64,000 nt of DNA from Nitrospira sp. ND1 (GTDB taxonomy: Bacteria > Nitrospirota > Nitrospiria > Nitrospirales > Nitrospiraceae), in the NCBI RefSeq assembly GCF_900170025.1, contig NZ_FWEX01000006.1, positions 3,319,999 through 3,383,998 of the forward strand, in the 5' to 3' direction. Positions 9,416-18,630 of this stretch are shown here, piece after piece. Under the pieces are notes generated by a model. The model saw only the letters and a list, made by a program, of their open reading frames with translations. It was not told where the DNA came from and ran no database searches. The translations under genes were made by a program, and so were the position numbers. The number at the start of each line of letters is the position of its first letter. The first letter of the stretch is position 1.

Positions 9416-9650
9416 GGGGTTTGCCTCAATAGTGCAGGAAGGGTTGTACTCATGCTGAATGAGATAGCACGAACCGTATTCTCCACCAATCAGGAACCGG
9501 CTTTTTGTCGGGGGCCGGGGAGTCACCGAACGGCGGGTTTGGTGAGGGCGTTGTTCACCCAGTTGTTCCCGGCATGGACGTCGATATCACCCACGGGTTT
9601 GGGTTTGTCGAGAACCGGGTCGGGGGCAAGTCCGGCATCATCACGGTCCC

Positions 9651-10383
9651 TTAGAATGGAGTTCCGGTGACCGGTGCGGGCTCCTGTACCGTCCGGCATT
9701 GCAGGCCTATCCCGATCAACGATCGAGGGTGCGTCCCGGCCCCGAAATGCAGATGACGGCGGTCGCAATCTGGCCCTCCTTCGGGCAGGGGGCCCAGCGC
9801 TTCCAATTGTCATGGCAGTTGGGCCGCTCATCTTTCGGTCCCGGCGGATGGCGTTCACCCTTCTTCCCAGGCGCATCGCGGTCGAGCGTCTGCAGCGTTC
9901 CAAAGTCTGACAGGGTTCGTCCGCGGATCTGGAATCCCTTCACCCGATCATTCTGATCGTTCATGCAGACACGATCCCCGTCACAAACGACCGCTTGCCC
10001 TAATGGGGATTGCCATATGCCGCCGTCAGTTCTGCGCTGCTGGGACTCCCGTCACAGAGCTCTTTGGTCAGGTCCTGTTGTGCACTCCAGTCGTTGATGT
10101 TTTCGCTCATCACCTTCACAAAGCAGGGATGATCTCGTTGCTCCTCCGATGCGATTCCAAACACGGCATAGTCGTTATTTCCGCTCGCGTCCGGTACGCC
10201 GACCTCAAAGGCCGTTCCTTGGAACCCGGATACGTGCTCGAAAGAAACAGCCGCGCCGGTGAACCGCGCATTCTTGGTAAATCGCTCTGCAAAGGCGAGG
10301 GTCGTAGTCAGAATGAGCGCCAGAACCACCAGCCCACAACAACGCGTGCAGTTCGGTAGGAGAGTCGTCGAGTGTCGTCCCAT
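9651..10383 (-). pseudogene. Secreted two-part protein broken by two single-base frameshifts
   Basis: The first frame starts at the ATG at 10383 (after GGGACAGGG), has a signal peptide (LVVLALILTTTLAFA) and stops early with AAYGNPH then TAG at 10000. Adding one C to the CCCC run near 10003-10006 continues smoothly as LGQAVVCDGDRVCMNDQNDR and on to CPKEGQIATAVICISGPG. A second +1 correction in the G-rich stretch near 9731-9740 yields THPRSLIGIGLQCRTVQEP and a stop at 9651-9653. The pieces together make a Cys-paired protein of about 244 residues. The CP-G-ATA...LIGIGLQCR ending resembles the end of the secreted protein at 60885. Either a decayed gene or homopolymer assembly errors; two hits in short runs favour the latter slightly. 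Confidence 0.65.
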
Positions 10384-10549
10384 GACCCTGTCCCTTTCCC
10401 GCCCGGGGTACGATGCCTGTGCCATGTCCAGCTTGCCTCGATTGAACTCATCGAGCACCGGTCGTGTCATCGCCACACACCGCCGTGCTTCTCCCCCAGG
10501 ACGCAACGTATGTTCACACCATACGACGATGGAAGAACCACTGAATCAA

Positions 10550-11542
10550 TTAATCGATCTTGGTATCGTTCGATTTCAAACACCCGGGCTTGGACTCGCA
10601 GAGGCGAGGGTATACCTTCACGTACTCCGACTTCACCGTGCCGATGGTACGCCAGGCATCGTCCGTTCCTAAGGTCTGGAGGCCGATCTTCACATAGGCC
10701 AGGAGGTTGTCACTGAAAGGTTCAAGATCCACCGACCAACTATGGTGGCGATTATCCGGAGCGCAGACCGTCCCACCGAATTTTTCCGCAAGTTGAGTGT
10801 CGTCCACCCTGAAATATTGAATGCGCATGCGGGCGCAGGCCGACGCGGCATTGTTGATATGAAGGGTGCCGTTCAAGCGAGGATTGACTTGAGCACCGCT
10901 TCTGGTCCACGTCACCTCACCGGACCCGGTCGGTGCTCCCAACGCGAAGGCCTCGCTTCCGAAATCAAATCCATCTTCCGTGATTTTGACTTTGTGGTGT
11001 ATCGGACTGAGGGGCTGACTCTGCGAGCCGACGATGGTCCAGTCCTTGGTGGCCGTGAGTTTCTCGATCGCGACGCGGACCTTGTCCGTTTTGCTGCTCC
11101 GGTACTCGTTCAGCGACACCTCCCATCGATGATGGGTGTCGTCCGGCGCACAGACCTGTCCCCCGTACTCGGTGTGCCACAACCGCTCGCCGACGTAGTA
11201 GTCGATCCGCATGCGGGCACAGAGATCCCGGACGTCGTCGAGATGCAAGTGCCCGAACAGGGCCGCACGCACCTGACCGTCTTCCAGATACCAGCCGAGC
11301 CAGCCGTAGCTGGTTGGGGCTCCGGCGACAAAGGTTTCTCCTCCGAAATCGAATCCCGACTCGGTAATCTTGATCGGCGACCAGCCGAGCCAGTGGGCAT
11401 CGGGTTCGTGATCGGCGTGAACAACGGGCACGGACCACCATGCGCTCCCACACAGTAGCGCTGCAACGAAGGCTCCGAAGACGATCATCCGCTGTGCGAA
11501 ACGGTGAGCTGATTGTTCGCTCACAGGAATATGTCCGTTCAT
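10550..11542 (-). CDS. Secreted protein with two tandem repeats of about 120 residues
   Basis: The 330-residue precursor has an N-terminal hydrophobic segment (about 20-45, ending VVHA) followed by two homologous units. Unit one begins KITESGFDFGGETFVAGAP and unit two KITEDGFDFGSEAFALGAP; each continues with a strand-rich part containing CARMRI(D/Q)Y and ends with a VCAPD(D/N) block followed by HH.W.V. Each unit has a conserved Cys pair, likely a disulfide. I do not recognise the family. The ATG at 11542 follows AAGGAG at good spacing. Its neighbour at 10383 is also a secreted Cys-containing protein, so this may be a set of surface or periplasmic factors. Confidence 0.65.
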   Translation of the reverse strand: MNGHIPVSEQSAHRFAQRMIVFGAFVAALLCGSAWWSVPVVHADHEPDAHWLGWSPIKITESGFDFGGETFVAGAPTSYGWLGWYLEDGQVRAALFGHLHLDDVRDLCARMRIDYYVGERLWHTEYGGQVCAPDDTHHRWEVSLNEYRSSKTDKVRVAIEKLTATKDWTIVGSQSQPLSPIHHKVKITEDGFDFGSEAFALGAPTGSGEVTWTRSGAQVNPRLNGTLHINNAASACARMRIQYFRVDDTQLAEKFGGTVCAPDNRHHSWSVDLEPFSDNLLAYVKIGLQTLGTDDAWRTIGTVKSEYVKVYPRLCESKPGCLKSNDTKID

Positions 11543-12282
11543 GGAAACTCCTTTCATGGTGTGATGTGTGTGCGAAACACGACGTCCGGCGACGAACCGA
11601 GTGAGACAGTGCGTACATATTTTGTTCAGAGCAGGATCGATGCCACGTCATACCAGAAATAGAAACAGCTCACCTGAGAGGCCTGTCGCGGCTCGTCGAC
11701 GGTGCTGTCACAAGTGCACCTGCCTGATCACGTATCGCTTCAGATACGGCGTAGGAAAAAAAGCGATACAGGCAGATACAGTGTTGCAAGTTGAAACAGA
11801 CAGCGCCGGACCTCAACGAATCCGGGCGTGGGGCGTCGCGAAGCAGAAGCCTCTGAAGCGTGGGATCGCACTCATCATGGCACCATGTTCTCTTTCACCG
11901 TCTGCGCTGGGGTAGAGCTGGGCTGCCTATTGAAGCGTCGGATAGCGGTACGACGGCGAGGTGCCTGACAGTGCGTGCCACTGCGTAGGGTTACACGACC
12001 ACGATGTCAGCCAATGGCAGGGGTACGTGTTCTCAGTGCTCAGATACGGATTCGATCCGGTGCCCGCCCTTAAATGAGAGATGTCCGGGGACATCTCACT
12101 GAAAGACGGCCACACAAACTAGACTGCAGGAGGGCGGCTTCGGCGGTTTTTCGGTGAACGAAATACGTTTCCATATCCTCAAGGGCCCTCAGCTCTATGG
12201 CCCTGTCGCCTCAAAAGATTCAGGGCGCATCCGCTCATGCTGGTGTCTTGCCGCGCGGCCGTGCCGTGGAGATACTACAGCC
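11543..12282. other. Intergenic region of 740 bp without a supported gene
   Basis: No convincing coding frame. It contains a perfect 9-bp inverted repeat, GTATCGCTT at 11732-11740 and AAGCGATAC at 11761-11769, spaced by 20 bases, and a tight palindrome at 12078-12097. Either could be an operator or terminator; nothing fixes which. Confidence 0.5.
12078..12097. repeat. REP-like tight palindrome
   Basis: GAGATGTCC and GGACATCTC form a perfect 9-bp stem around a two-base loop. It sits in non-coding DNA and has the look of a REP half-site or protein-binding palindrome; there is no following T-run, so it is not a standard intrinsic terminator. A REP-associated transposase remnant is present at 62479, but I see no direct sequence link. 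Confidence 0.4.
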
Positions 12283-13224
12283 TCAGGTGAGAGGCTCTGC
12301 GCAGCGTCGGAGGCGATCCATGATCGCCATGCCAAGGCCTCGTTCGTCACAAGGCTCGGCATAGAGACGATCGAATCCCTGCGCGTCCAGCCGCCGCAGC
12401 GCCGCAAATAAATGTTGTGCCGCCTCGCGCAGATCGCCGGATGGGGAGAGCACCTCGATCGAACAGTATCTATGGCCCGAGTGGCGTGGTTCCGTCATGG
12501 CGAGCAGCCCCGCCCGTTCAGCGAGAGGCATTATGGGTTGTGCTTCTTGTTCCGTCAGGATGGTCAGAGGAGTGTGTGTGGCATAGTGACGAGCGAGCCG
12601 TCCCGGCGCAACCATCGTCAGGTTTTTGGGGGCTCGCACGACAGGGCCGACCACCTTGCTGATCTCCTCGAGCGTGATGCTGCCTGGTCGAAGGAGCTCG
12701 GGCCGGCTTCCGACCATCGAGGCGATGCTGGATTCCACACCAAGCTGGCAGGGGCCCCCATCGAGGATCAGATCAACACGTTCCCCGAGCCCATCCGCCA
12801 CATGTTGTGCGCATGTCGGACTTACGTAGCCGAAGGGGTTGGCGCTCGGCGCGGCGACCGGAACGGCTGCTTCTCGGATCAGCCCTTGCGCTACAGGATG
12901 AGACGGCATCCGGACGGCGATGGTGGGAAGCCCCGCCGTGACGAGATCGGGGACTTGTGCCCGCTTCGGCAGAAGCAACGTCAACGGACCAGGCCAAAAG
13001 CGCTCCATCAATAGGCGGTCATTGAGGCTGATTGTGTGTGCCAGGCCGTCGAGAGCCGCCTCGTCCGCGATGTGCACGATGAGGGGATCAAACGAGGGCC
13101 GTTGCTTGGCCTCGAAGACACGCGCCACAGCCTCGGGATTCAGCGCGTTACAACCGAGCCCATACACCGTTTCGGTCGGGAAGGCGACAAGGCCACCTTT
13201 CCGGATCACCTCCGCGGCCAACAT
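12283..13224 (-). CDS. tsaC: Threonylcarbamoyl-AMP synthase (Sua5/YrdC/TsaC family)
   Basis: Catalyses formation of threonylcarbamoyl-AMP from threonine, bicarbonate and ATP, the first step of the t6A37 tRNA modification, in the cytoplasm. The YrdC domain (about residues 1-190) is clear: GGLVAFPTETVYGLGCNA, KQRPSFDPLIVHI, PGPLTLLLPK, and PVAAPSANPFGYVSPT. The GVESSIASM block and the RPGSI motif follow, then a C-terminal Sua5 domain of about 110 residues starting APGRLARHYATHTPL, so this is the long Sua5 form rather than the short TsaC. I start at 13224 because AAGGAG lies six bases upstream; an ATG at 13272 is also open but has no ribosome site. Confidence 0.92.
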   Translation of the reverse strand: MLAAEVIRKGGLVAFPTETVYGLGCNALNPEAVARVFEAKQRPSFDPLIVHIADEAALDGLAHTISLNDRLLMERFWPGPLTLLLPKRAQVPDLVTAGLPTIAVRMPSHPVAQGLIREAAVPVAAPSANPFGYVSPTCAQHVADGLGERVDLILDGGPCQLGVESSIASMVGSRPELLRPGSITLEEISKVVGPVVRAPKNLTMVAPGRLARHYATHTPLTILTEQEAQPIMPLAERAGLLAMTEPRHSGHRYCSIEVLSPSGDLREAAQHLFAALRRLDAQGFDRLYAEPCDERGLGMAIMDRLRRCAEPLT

Positions 13225-13503
13225 TATCGACTCCTTCCTGGCTGCTGGGATTATCCTCCCTGTCCGAATCATCGTCGTCTTCGTAGGTCACGTTCGCTTC
13301 GAAAGAAGGGCCGAGCTGCCCGTCGATCCATGTTAGCCCCACCGACACACGGCATCATTCGCAATCCAGATGGCTCGGTCACAACCTCTATGCTTGCCTT
13401 GGAATGACGAGAAACCAGAGTACTGATCGTCTTAGAGCGTCAACAGATCTGCGAGGCGTTCGAGCTCGTTTGCTGACTCTCACTGGCTGACGTCTTTATT
13501 TCT

Positions 13504-15216
13504 TCAATCAGGTCTGTTGTACTTCCAATAATCCCTGTCCGGCAGACCTTTGGCCTCGATGGTGAACTGCCCGGCTTCCACGCTCAACCATTGTGTTTGA
13601 GTACAGCAGGTGTCGTTCGGAAGGATGTCCCAGGAGCCGCGCCGGATGACAAGCGGTCCGGTAGCGAGGTTGTCAAAAAACTCGCCCTTCTTCCCGACGC
13701 CATAGAGATTGCGATGGGGTACCCGTACCACGATCTGGGTGTCGCCCCAGGACTCAACTATAGCGGCGATTCCGTTGAACAGCACTTCCGTGCGCGACAC
13801 ATTCGACACCACGGCATCACCTTCCGTTTCATTAAGGGCAACATCTCCGCGTTTATACACTTTTTGATTGATCCCCAGATGTGTGTGCTCTGCGGTCTTC
13901 AGGAAAGAACCAAACCCCCGACCTTTGATGGTGACTACCTCATCTAAGCCGGCCGACGTCGGTTGATACGACTCGATCACCGGGGTCACAAGTGCAAACT
14001 CTCCCGCCTCGGTCGCCACGCCACCTTGTTCAAGACAGCAGGACCCGTCGGGATTCGGCTTGTTCCCGTTTCGATACACCACGACTTTCCCGCTTTTCGC
14101 GCTGAAGGGGACCCAGGCATCGATCCGGTCGTCGTCCCAGCGGTAGATCACGGCCGGCACGCCACCGATCTCCACCCGGTTCTCGCCTGTATTGAAGTCC
14201 ATGAAGTTGTACGGAGTCGCGCCGTTCTCCGAGTAGAACCCAAAATGCTCGCCGCTGATGCGAAGCAACGTGCCGATCGGTGCGCTGGCCGGAGCGATGT
14301 TCGTGACCTTGGGGGTATGAACCGTGAAGTGGGCCACCGTCCGCTCGCGTCCCCAACTCTTGATCGTCACGGGGCCAGACTTCGCGCCCAGGGGCACATG
14401 GACGACAATTACATCGTCTTTCCACTGGGCGATTGTGGCCGGCTGCCCTGCGATGAGCACAGCGTCGTTCGTCCGCCTGTCGGCGCCAAACCCCTGCCCG
14501 AATAGCACCACCTTTGTCCCAACCGGCCCGCTCAGAGGATCGACGCGGACAGTCGGGATCAACGAGAGTGAAACCGCATTGCTGAGCACGTATTCGGCCG
14601 GTCTGCAGCAGGACCCGTCCGGGAGCGGATCGGACGAGGCTAATCGAACGACGACATCACCCGAGACGGCGTTTGATGGGATCTCGACTTCAATACGGTC
14701 GTGTGTCCATTGCTGCGGGCGCACTACGCCGCCGCCGATCACCACATCATTCACTCCAAACATGGTATTCGGATCGCGCCCGCCCGCCGTCTCACCGAAG
14801 TGTTCACCGATGATCGTTAGGATGGTACCGCGTTCGGCCTGTCTTGGGGTGAGGGAGGAGATATGCGGCGTGACTACGGTGAAGGTCCCGGCAGAGAGCC
14901 TCTTCTTACCGACTAGCATTTCGATCGGACCAGTTGTCGCTGTGAAAGGCACCTTCACTTCGACCAGATCAGATTCCCAGCGCTGGATCAGCGCCGGCAC
15001 TCCGGCGAAGGTGACCCTATTGAACCTCGCGGACTTGAATGAGCCCAACCCCTTACCCCGCAAGACGACAGTCGCGCCGGGAGGGGCATGATCGGGTTTG
15101 GATGTGATCTGTTGCGCGAATACATCAAGGTCCGGAAGGAAGCTGGCAAATCCAAGCGTGATGCACATAGCCATCAGGCTCCACGGTCTGCGGAGGAGAC
15201 ACATTGATCGATTCAT
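13504..15216 (-). CDS. Secreted IPT/TIG repeat protein
   Basis: The 570-residue precursor has a signal peptide (ending DVFAQ) followed by about five immunoglobulin-like IPT/TIG domains, visible from recurring phrases: PDHAPPGATVVLRGKGLGSF, RQAERGTILTIIGEHFGE, SGPVGTKVVLFGQGFG, SAPIGTLLRISGEHFGF and SAGLDEVVTIKGRGFGSF. Each domain ends with a W.DD.I.V.VP...SGP type strand pair. Three domains carry a vicinal Cys-Cys insert (PDGSCC at two sites, PNDTCC at one). Such proteins are extracellular or envelope-anchored. No membrane anchor or sorting signal is seen at the C-terminus. GAGGAA precedes the ATG at 15216. Confidence 0.8.
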   Translation of the reverse strand: MNRSMCLLRRPWSLMAMCITLGFASFLPDLDVFAQQITSKPDHAPPGATVVLRGKGLGSFKSARFNRVTFAGVPALIQRWESDLVEVKVPFTATTGPIEMLVGKKRLSAGTFTVVTPHISSLTPRQAERGTILTIIGEHFGETAGGRDPNTMFGVNDVVIGGGVVRPQQWTHDRIEVEIPSNAVSGDVVVRLASSDPLPDGSCCRPAEYVLSNAVSLSLIPTVRVDPLSGPVGTKVVLFGQGFGADRRTNDAVLIAGQPATIAQWKDDVIVVHVPLGAKSGPVTIKSWGRERTVAHFTVHTPKVTNIAPASAPIGTLLRISGEHFGFYSENGATPYNFMDFNTGENRVEIGGVPAVIYRWDDDRIDAWVPFSAKSGKVVVYRNGNKPNPDGSCCLEQGGVATEAGEFALVTPVIESYQPTSAGLDEVVTIKGRGFGSFLKTAEHTHLGINQKVYKRGDVALNETEGDAVVSNVSRTEVLFNGIAAIVESWGDTQIVVRVPHRNLYGVGKKGEFFDNLATGPLVIRRGSWDILPNDTCCTQTQWLSVEAGQFTIEAKGLPDRDYWKYNRPD

Positions 15217-15298
15217 AGGAATTCCTCGATAGTGGTGCGTGTTGTAACTCATCTTTCCCTATTTCAAGCCGGTACGCATTGTTGCCTCCGGTGGTCAA

Positions 15299-15514
15299 TT
15301 ATTCGCATCCCCCGGTGATGTGAACAGATCGATAGGCCCGGACGCTTGATTTGGCGTTGGCATTGCGCGGGAGCTCCGAAACTGGCGAGTCGTCCGCTGG
15401 CCGAGTTCGCATGATGCAGGGGGCAAGTTCGCCAAGAAAGTCTACGATCTCCTCATAGGAGGAGAAGGACAAGGTCCGGTATAGGGTAAGAGTTTTCGAC
15501 TCCTTGTCCGACAT
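15299..15514 (-). CDS. Small hypothetical protein
   Basis: A 71-residue frame beginning MSDKESKTLTLYRTLSFSSY, with GAGGTG a few bases before the ATG. No signal peptide or known motif. It lies 82 bp upstream of the IPT/TIG gene on the same strand and may be cotranscribed. The composition is protein-like but the length makes chance possible. Confidence 0.4.
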   Translation of the reverse strand: MSDKESKTLTLYRTLSFSSYEEIVDFLGELAPCIMRTRPADDSPVSELPRNANAKSSVRAYRSVHITGGCE

Positions 15515-15765
15515 ATTCACCTCGTTCACGTACGCCGCAGTCTAGTAGGCCGCCTCGCCCCTCGCGACACAACCAAGAGCGGCGGCGAGGAACCATCCAG
15601 CGGCACCCGAGGAAGTCTGTTGAGAGAAACGAGTCATGCGGCCACCGCACGTCCCCATTCCGAAACAAGTTCTTCCGCAACACCGGCGCGGATGCTGACC
15701 TTTCAGGCCGGGTTAACGGGAGGGCGTGAAGATGTTGTACGGCCTCCTCCCGTCACCTGCCGCAT

Positions 15766-18144
15766 TCAATAAGCTGCGTGGCCGGATAGCGGTCGATTCG
15801 AGACCAGATCCAGCACATGTAGGCTGTCGAACTTTGCCGTTGTCCGCCCGAATGTGACCAGTCCGATGAACCCGCCTTCCGGAAGCAGCGTGTCGTCGAC
15901 GGCAGTGACTTGCGCGCCGTCGACAAACACGCCCAGCCGTCCGCGATCAAGATGAATGAAGTTGATCCGCTGGACGCGTAGGCTGTGCCAGGGCCGATGA
16001 GATAGCTTGACCGTGGTTTCCCCCAGAACCGTCGTGCGCCCATCAAGCACGCGCCTGGTGGTCAGCCGGCCCGTCGAGGCATTGAGGGTGACGGCATAAA
16101 AGTTCTTGTTGTCGTGCGCGGCCAGCGCGATCCCGGCCTCGCCGCCGCCATCCGCCGAAAGATCCTGAATCTGCACGACGATGTCCGGGTAGGTGGTACG
16201 AGCGCCGTCAGCCAGAAGGAGGTGCGCGCACTCGCCTGTCTCGCAAGGACGATCCTGAACGACCACTTTGCCCCGCGTGGGGGACTGATCGTCGGCGATT
16301 ACCCGCCAGCCGGATGGCTCCGCTCCAGAGGTGCTCACGGTCACGAATCCCACTGGTAGCGCATTGGGAGCATCCTTCTCGAAGTTCCACTGCCAGACGA
16401 TATCTTGCGGTGGTGGTTCGGCGTGGATTTCAACGTTGCTCACGTCCGAGGCGCGAACCGTCCGGGGTAACATGACCTGGCCACCGTCCGGCACTAAGGC
16501 CTTCACGACATCGTTCCCGATGAGATAGGGCCAGACGCCTGCAGTTCCGGAGATACGGTCATGCCATGTTTTAACGATGTGCAATTGATCCTGCAGATGC
16601 GCTGGTTCGCGAGGCACGCGCAAGGCTTCCACCAGAACCAGCGCATAGGCTGCCATGAGTTTATCGACGGGTTCCTTCACCTCCTGGACGGCTTGCTCTG
16701 CTTCCTGCCGGGCTTGCTCCAGCCACGGATGTTCATATCGTCGTTCCCAGGATAGCCACTGAATGCGGTCCCAGGCGAGATCGGATAAGACCCGGCCGTG
16801 CAGAGAGTCTGCCGAGGTGGTGTCTTTCAGGAGCGCTTCATGCACTGCCAGCGCGGCGGTTGCATCGTTGTTCCATCGATAGAGGACGCCGAGCTGCCGC
16901 CGCTCTTCAAGAGCCATCTGTCCGCCCGCCGTCACACGTTCAAAGGATTCAATGGCTTGATAAAACGCCTCCGCTGCTGCTGAGTGACCCATGGCCACGT
17001 CGGTGAGTTCCTGCCGCCAGGTCTGCGCCTGGAGATTCCAGTACAGTTCGGCCAATCTCGCCGCCACTGCTTCACCTGACACCGATATCCCACTCTTAGT
17101 CAGTCCTTCCCGGAGAAAGGTCTGTAGCCGATCGTAGGCAATGAGCCGGTGCAGGGTGGGATCGGCTTGATCAATCAGCGTGAGTCGGGTCAGCAGGCGT
17201 GTTCGCTCCGGAGAACTCGGCATCTGTTGTGCCCGGGCCAGTGCCGCGGTAAAGGCTTGGTTCGCGTCCTTTCTGTCCCACCAGCGAGCGGAGCCTAGGA
17301 CCAGTCCCCCTGCTCCCAAGCGATTCTTTACCGCATCATTTTGGCCCCCGCCGGGATCGCTCGCCTGCGGAAGGCGGCCGTAGTGAATGCCGACTTGAAC
17401 CGGCGAACCAGGAAGGGCCTCGTTCACGACGGCGTGATCGAGTGGATAGCCCAGCTTTCGTAATCCTGAAACCACTACAAAACGGACCGTCACTTCCCTG
17501 ACAGGCCCGTACCGCCGCAACACACTGCTGGCCCACCAGATCTCTCCCGGGCGAAGCGCGAGAGGAGCCGTCAAAGGATCCAAATATGTCACCCGAACCG
17601 TGACGGTCTGGCCGGAAACCCTTACTGGTTCCAGGCCGGTGAGATTCCGGAGGGCGAATGGCCTGACGGGCGAGACGTCCAGGACCTCGAGCCCTGGACT
17701 CGGTCCCACGTCTGTACCGAGTACTGCAGGAGAAATCAGCACGGCCGGCATATAGTCCTTCCAGTACTCTGCATGGCGGTGTGTTTCGGACAGCAAGCCG
17801 AAACCGACGCCGCGTCCCACTGCCTCGAATATGCCGGTTTCCGGCTGATCCTGGACCAGTTCACGATGGACCTTCAGCGTGTCGTCCCAGCAGGCCCTAT
17901 CGGTTTGTTGGGATATGCCTCGGGCCCGCCTGAGCGTCAAGCAACCCAGGTCGAGGGCAGCCCATTCCTCCACTCGGCCACCGGCCAGCGCCGCGCCATA
18001 TTGCAACACAATGCGACTCGCGCGCTCTTGCCCCGCCGTAGCCGGTTTGGGCACGGCGGCAGCAGAGAAGGCGTGAGCTATTGTCGGCCCGGCCAGGGTG
18101 AGCAGCACCAATATTCCCTTCGTGAGATGATTGTACGTTCCCAT
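15766..18144 (-). CDS. Large secreted protein with helical-repeat middle and C-terminal lectin-like domain
   Basis: A 792-residue precursor with signal peptide (GILVLLTLAGPTIAHA). The first 300 residues have no recognised fold. A helical section (about 300-560) rich in Ala, Leu and Gln with TPR-like spacing follows (for example AAAEAFYQAIESFERV). The last 210 residues resemble a concanavalin-like/DUF1080-type beta-sandwich: WQWNFEKDAPNALPVGFV, a middle with AGIALAAHDNKNFYAVTL, then RLGVFVDGAQV and GFIGLVTFGRTTAKFDSLHV. Such domains bind sugars or act on disaccharides; no catalytic residue can be assigned. GAGAGG precedes the ATG at 18144. It is the last gene of a tight trio with 18165 and 18631. 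Confidence 0.65.
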   Translation of the reverse strand: MGTYNHLTKGILVLLTLAGPTIAHAFSAAAVPKPATAGQERASRIVLQYGAALAGGRVEEWAALDLGCLTLRRARGISQQTDRACWDDTLKVHRELVQDQPETGIFEAVGRGVGFGLLSETHRHAEYWKDYMPAVLISPAVLGTDVGPSPGLEVLDVSPVRPFALRNLTGLEPVRVSGQTVTVRVTYLDPLTAPLALRPGEIWWASSVLRRYGPVREVTVRFVVVSGLRKLGYPLDHAVVNEALPGSPVQVGIHYGRLPQASDPGGGQNDAVKNRLGAGGLVLGSARWWDRKDANQAFTAALARAQQMPSSPERTRLLTRLTLIDQADPTLHRLIAYDRLQTFLREGLTKSGISVSGEAVAARLAELYWNLQAQTWRQELTDVAMGHSAAAEAFYQAIESFERVTAGGQMALEERRQLGVLYRWNNDATAALAVHEALLKDTTSADSLHGRVLSDLAWDRIQWLSWERRYEHPWLEQARQEAEQAVQEVKEPVDKLMAAYALVLVEALRVPREPAHLQDQLHIVKTWHDRISGTAGVWPYLIGNDVVKALVPDGGQVMLPRTVRASDVSNVEIHAEPPPQDIVWQWNFEKDAPNALPVGFVTVSTSGAEPSGWRVIADDQSPTRGKVVVQDRPCETGECAHLLLADGARTTYPDIVVQIQDLSADGGGEAGIALAAHDNKNFYAVTLNASTGRLTTRRVLDGRTTVLGETTVKLSHRPWHSLRVQRINFIHLDRGRLGVFVDGAQVTAVDDTLLPEGGFIGLVTFGRTTAKFDSLHVLDLVSNRPLSGHAAY

Positions 18145-18164
18145 AGTGCCTCTCTGTTCCTTCT

Positions 18165-18626
18165 TCATGGAGCGACGGGATAGTCCGGCTCTCCACCATG
18201 CGGATAGGTCCGTTTGCATTTGACGACTAAGGTTCGTGTGCCTCGTCCTTCCACGCATTGATTGAGCGATCGCGCATACTGCAGCGTGCCATCTGTTGTG
18301 ACCTCAAATGGAAAGTCGAAGGTGAAGCTGACGAACTTGTAAGCCCCTGGCTTTAATGGCACCTCGCGCGATTCAGATGTCCGATACGCATCGGACGTTT
18401 CTGGGTCGTAGGTCCATATTGAAGGCGTCACGCCTGGTACCTGCCACCAGCTCGGCGACACCAACGACCTGGCATCAATGGTGATGGAATAGAGCGTCGC
18501 CTGCAACTCGCGCGGTTCTGCCATCGCAACAGCGCCTGGCCATGGAATCCATGCGACGAAGCCGCACATGAGGATTGCGAACCGGACTGGCAAAGTGACA
18601 CGCGGCCTGTACTGGGGAAAGAGCAT
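18165..18626 (-). CDS. Small secreted protein of unknown function
   Basis: A 153-residue protein with an N-terminal hydrophobic stretch (about 14-36) and a compact beta-rich remainder, including LKPGAYKFVSFTFDFPFEV and two Cys near the end. No family recognised. It starts four bases after the stop of 18631 and ends 20 bases before the start of 15766's gene, so the three are almost certainly translated from one message. Confidence 0.6.
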   Translation of the reverse strand: MLFPQYRPRVTLPVRFAILMCGFVAWIPWPGAVAMAEPRELQATLYSITIDARSLVSPSWWQVPGVTPSIWTYDPETSDAYRTSESREVPLKPGAYKFVSFTFDFPFEVTTDGTLQYARSLNQCVEGRGTRTLVVKCKRTYPHGGEPDYPVAP

Positions 18627-18630
18627 GGCT

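Noticed and set aside
13148..13348. Minus-strand frame of 66 residues starting GTG with an acidic EDDDDSD run upstream of the Sua5-type gene.
   Set aside because: It overlaps the start of tsaC in another frame, has no ribosome site and its second half is shadow coding. The acidic run comes from repeated GAC/GAT in the leader.
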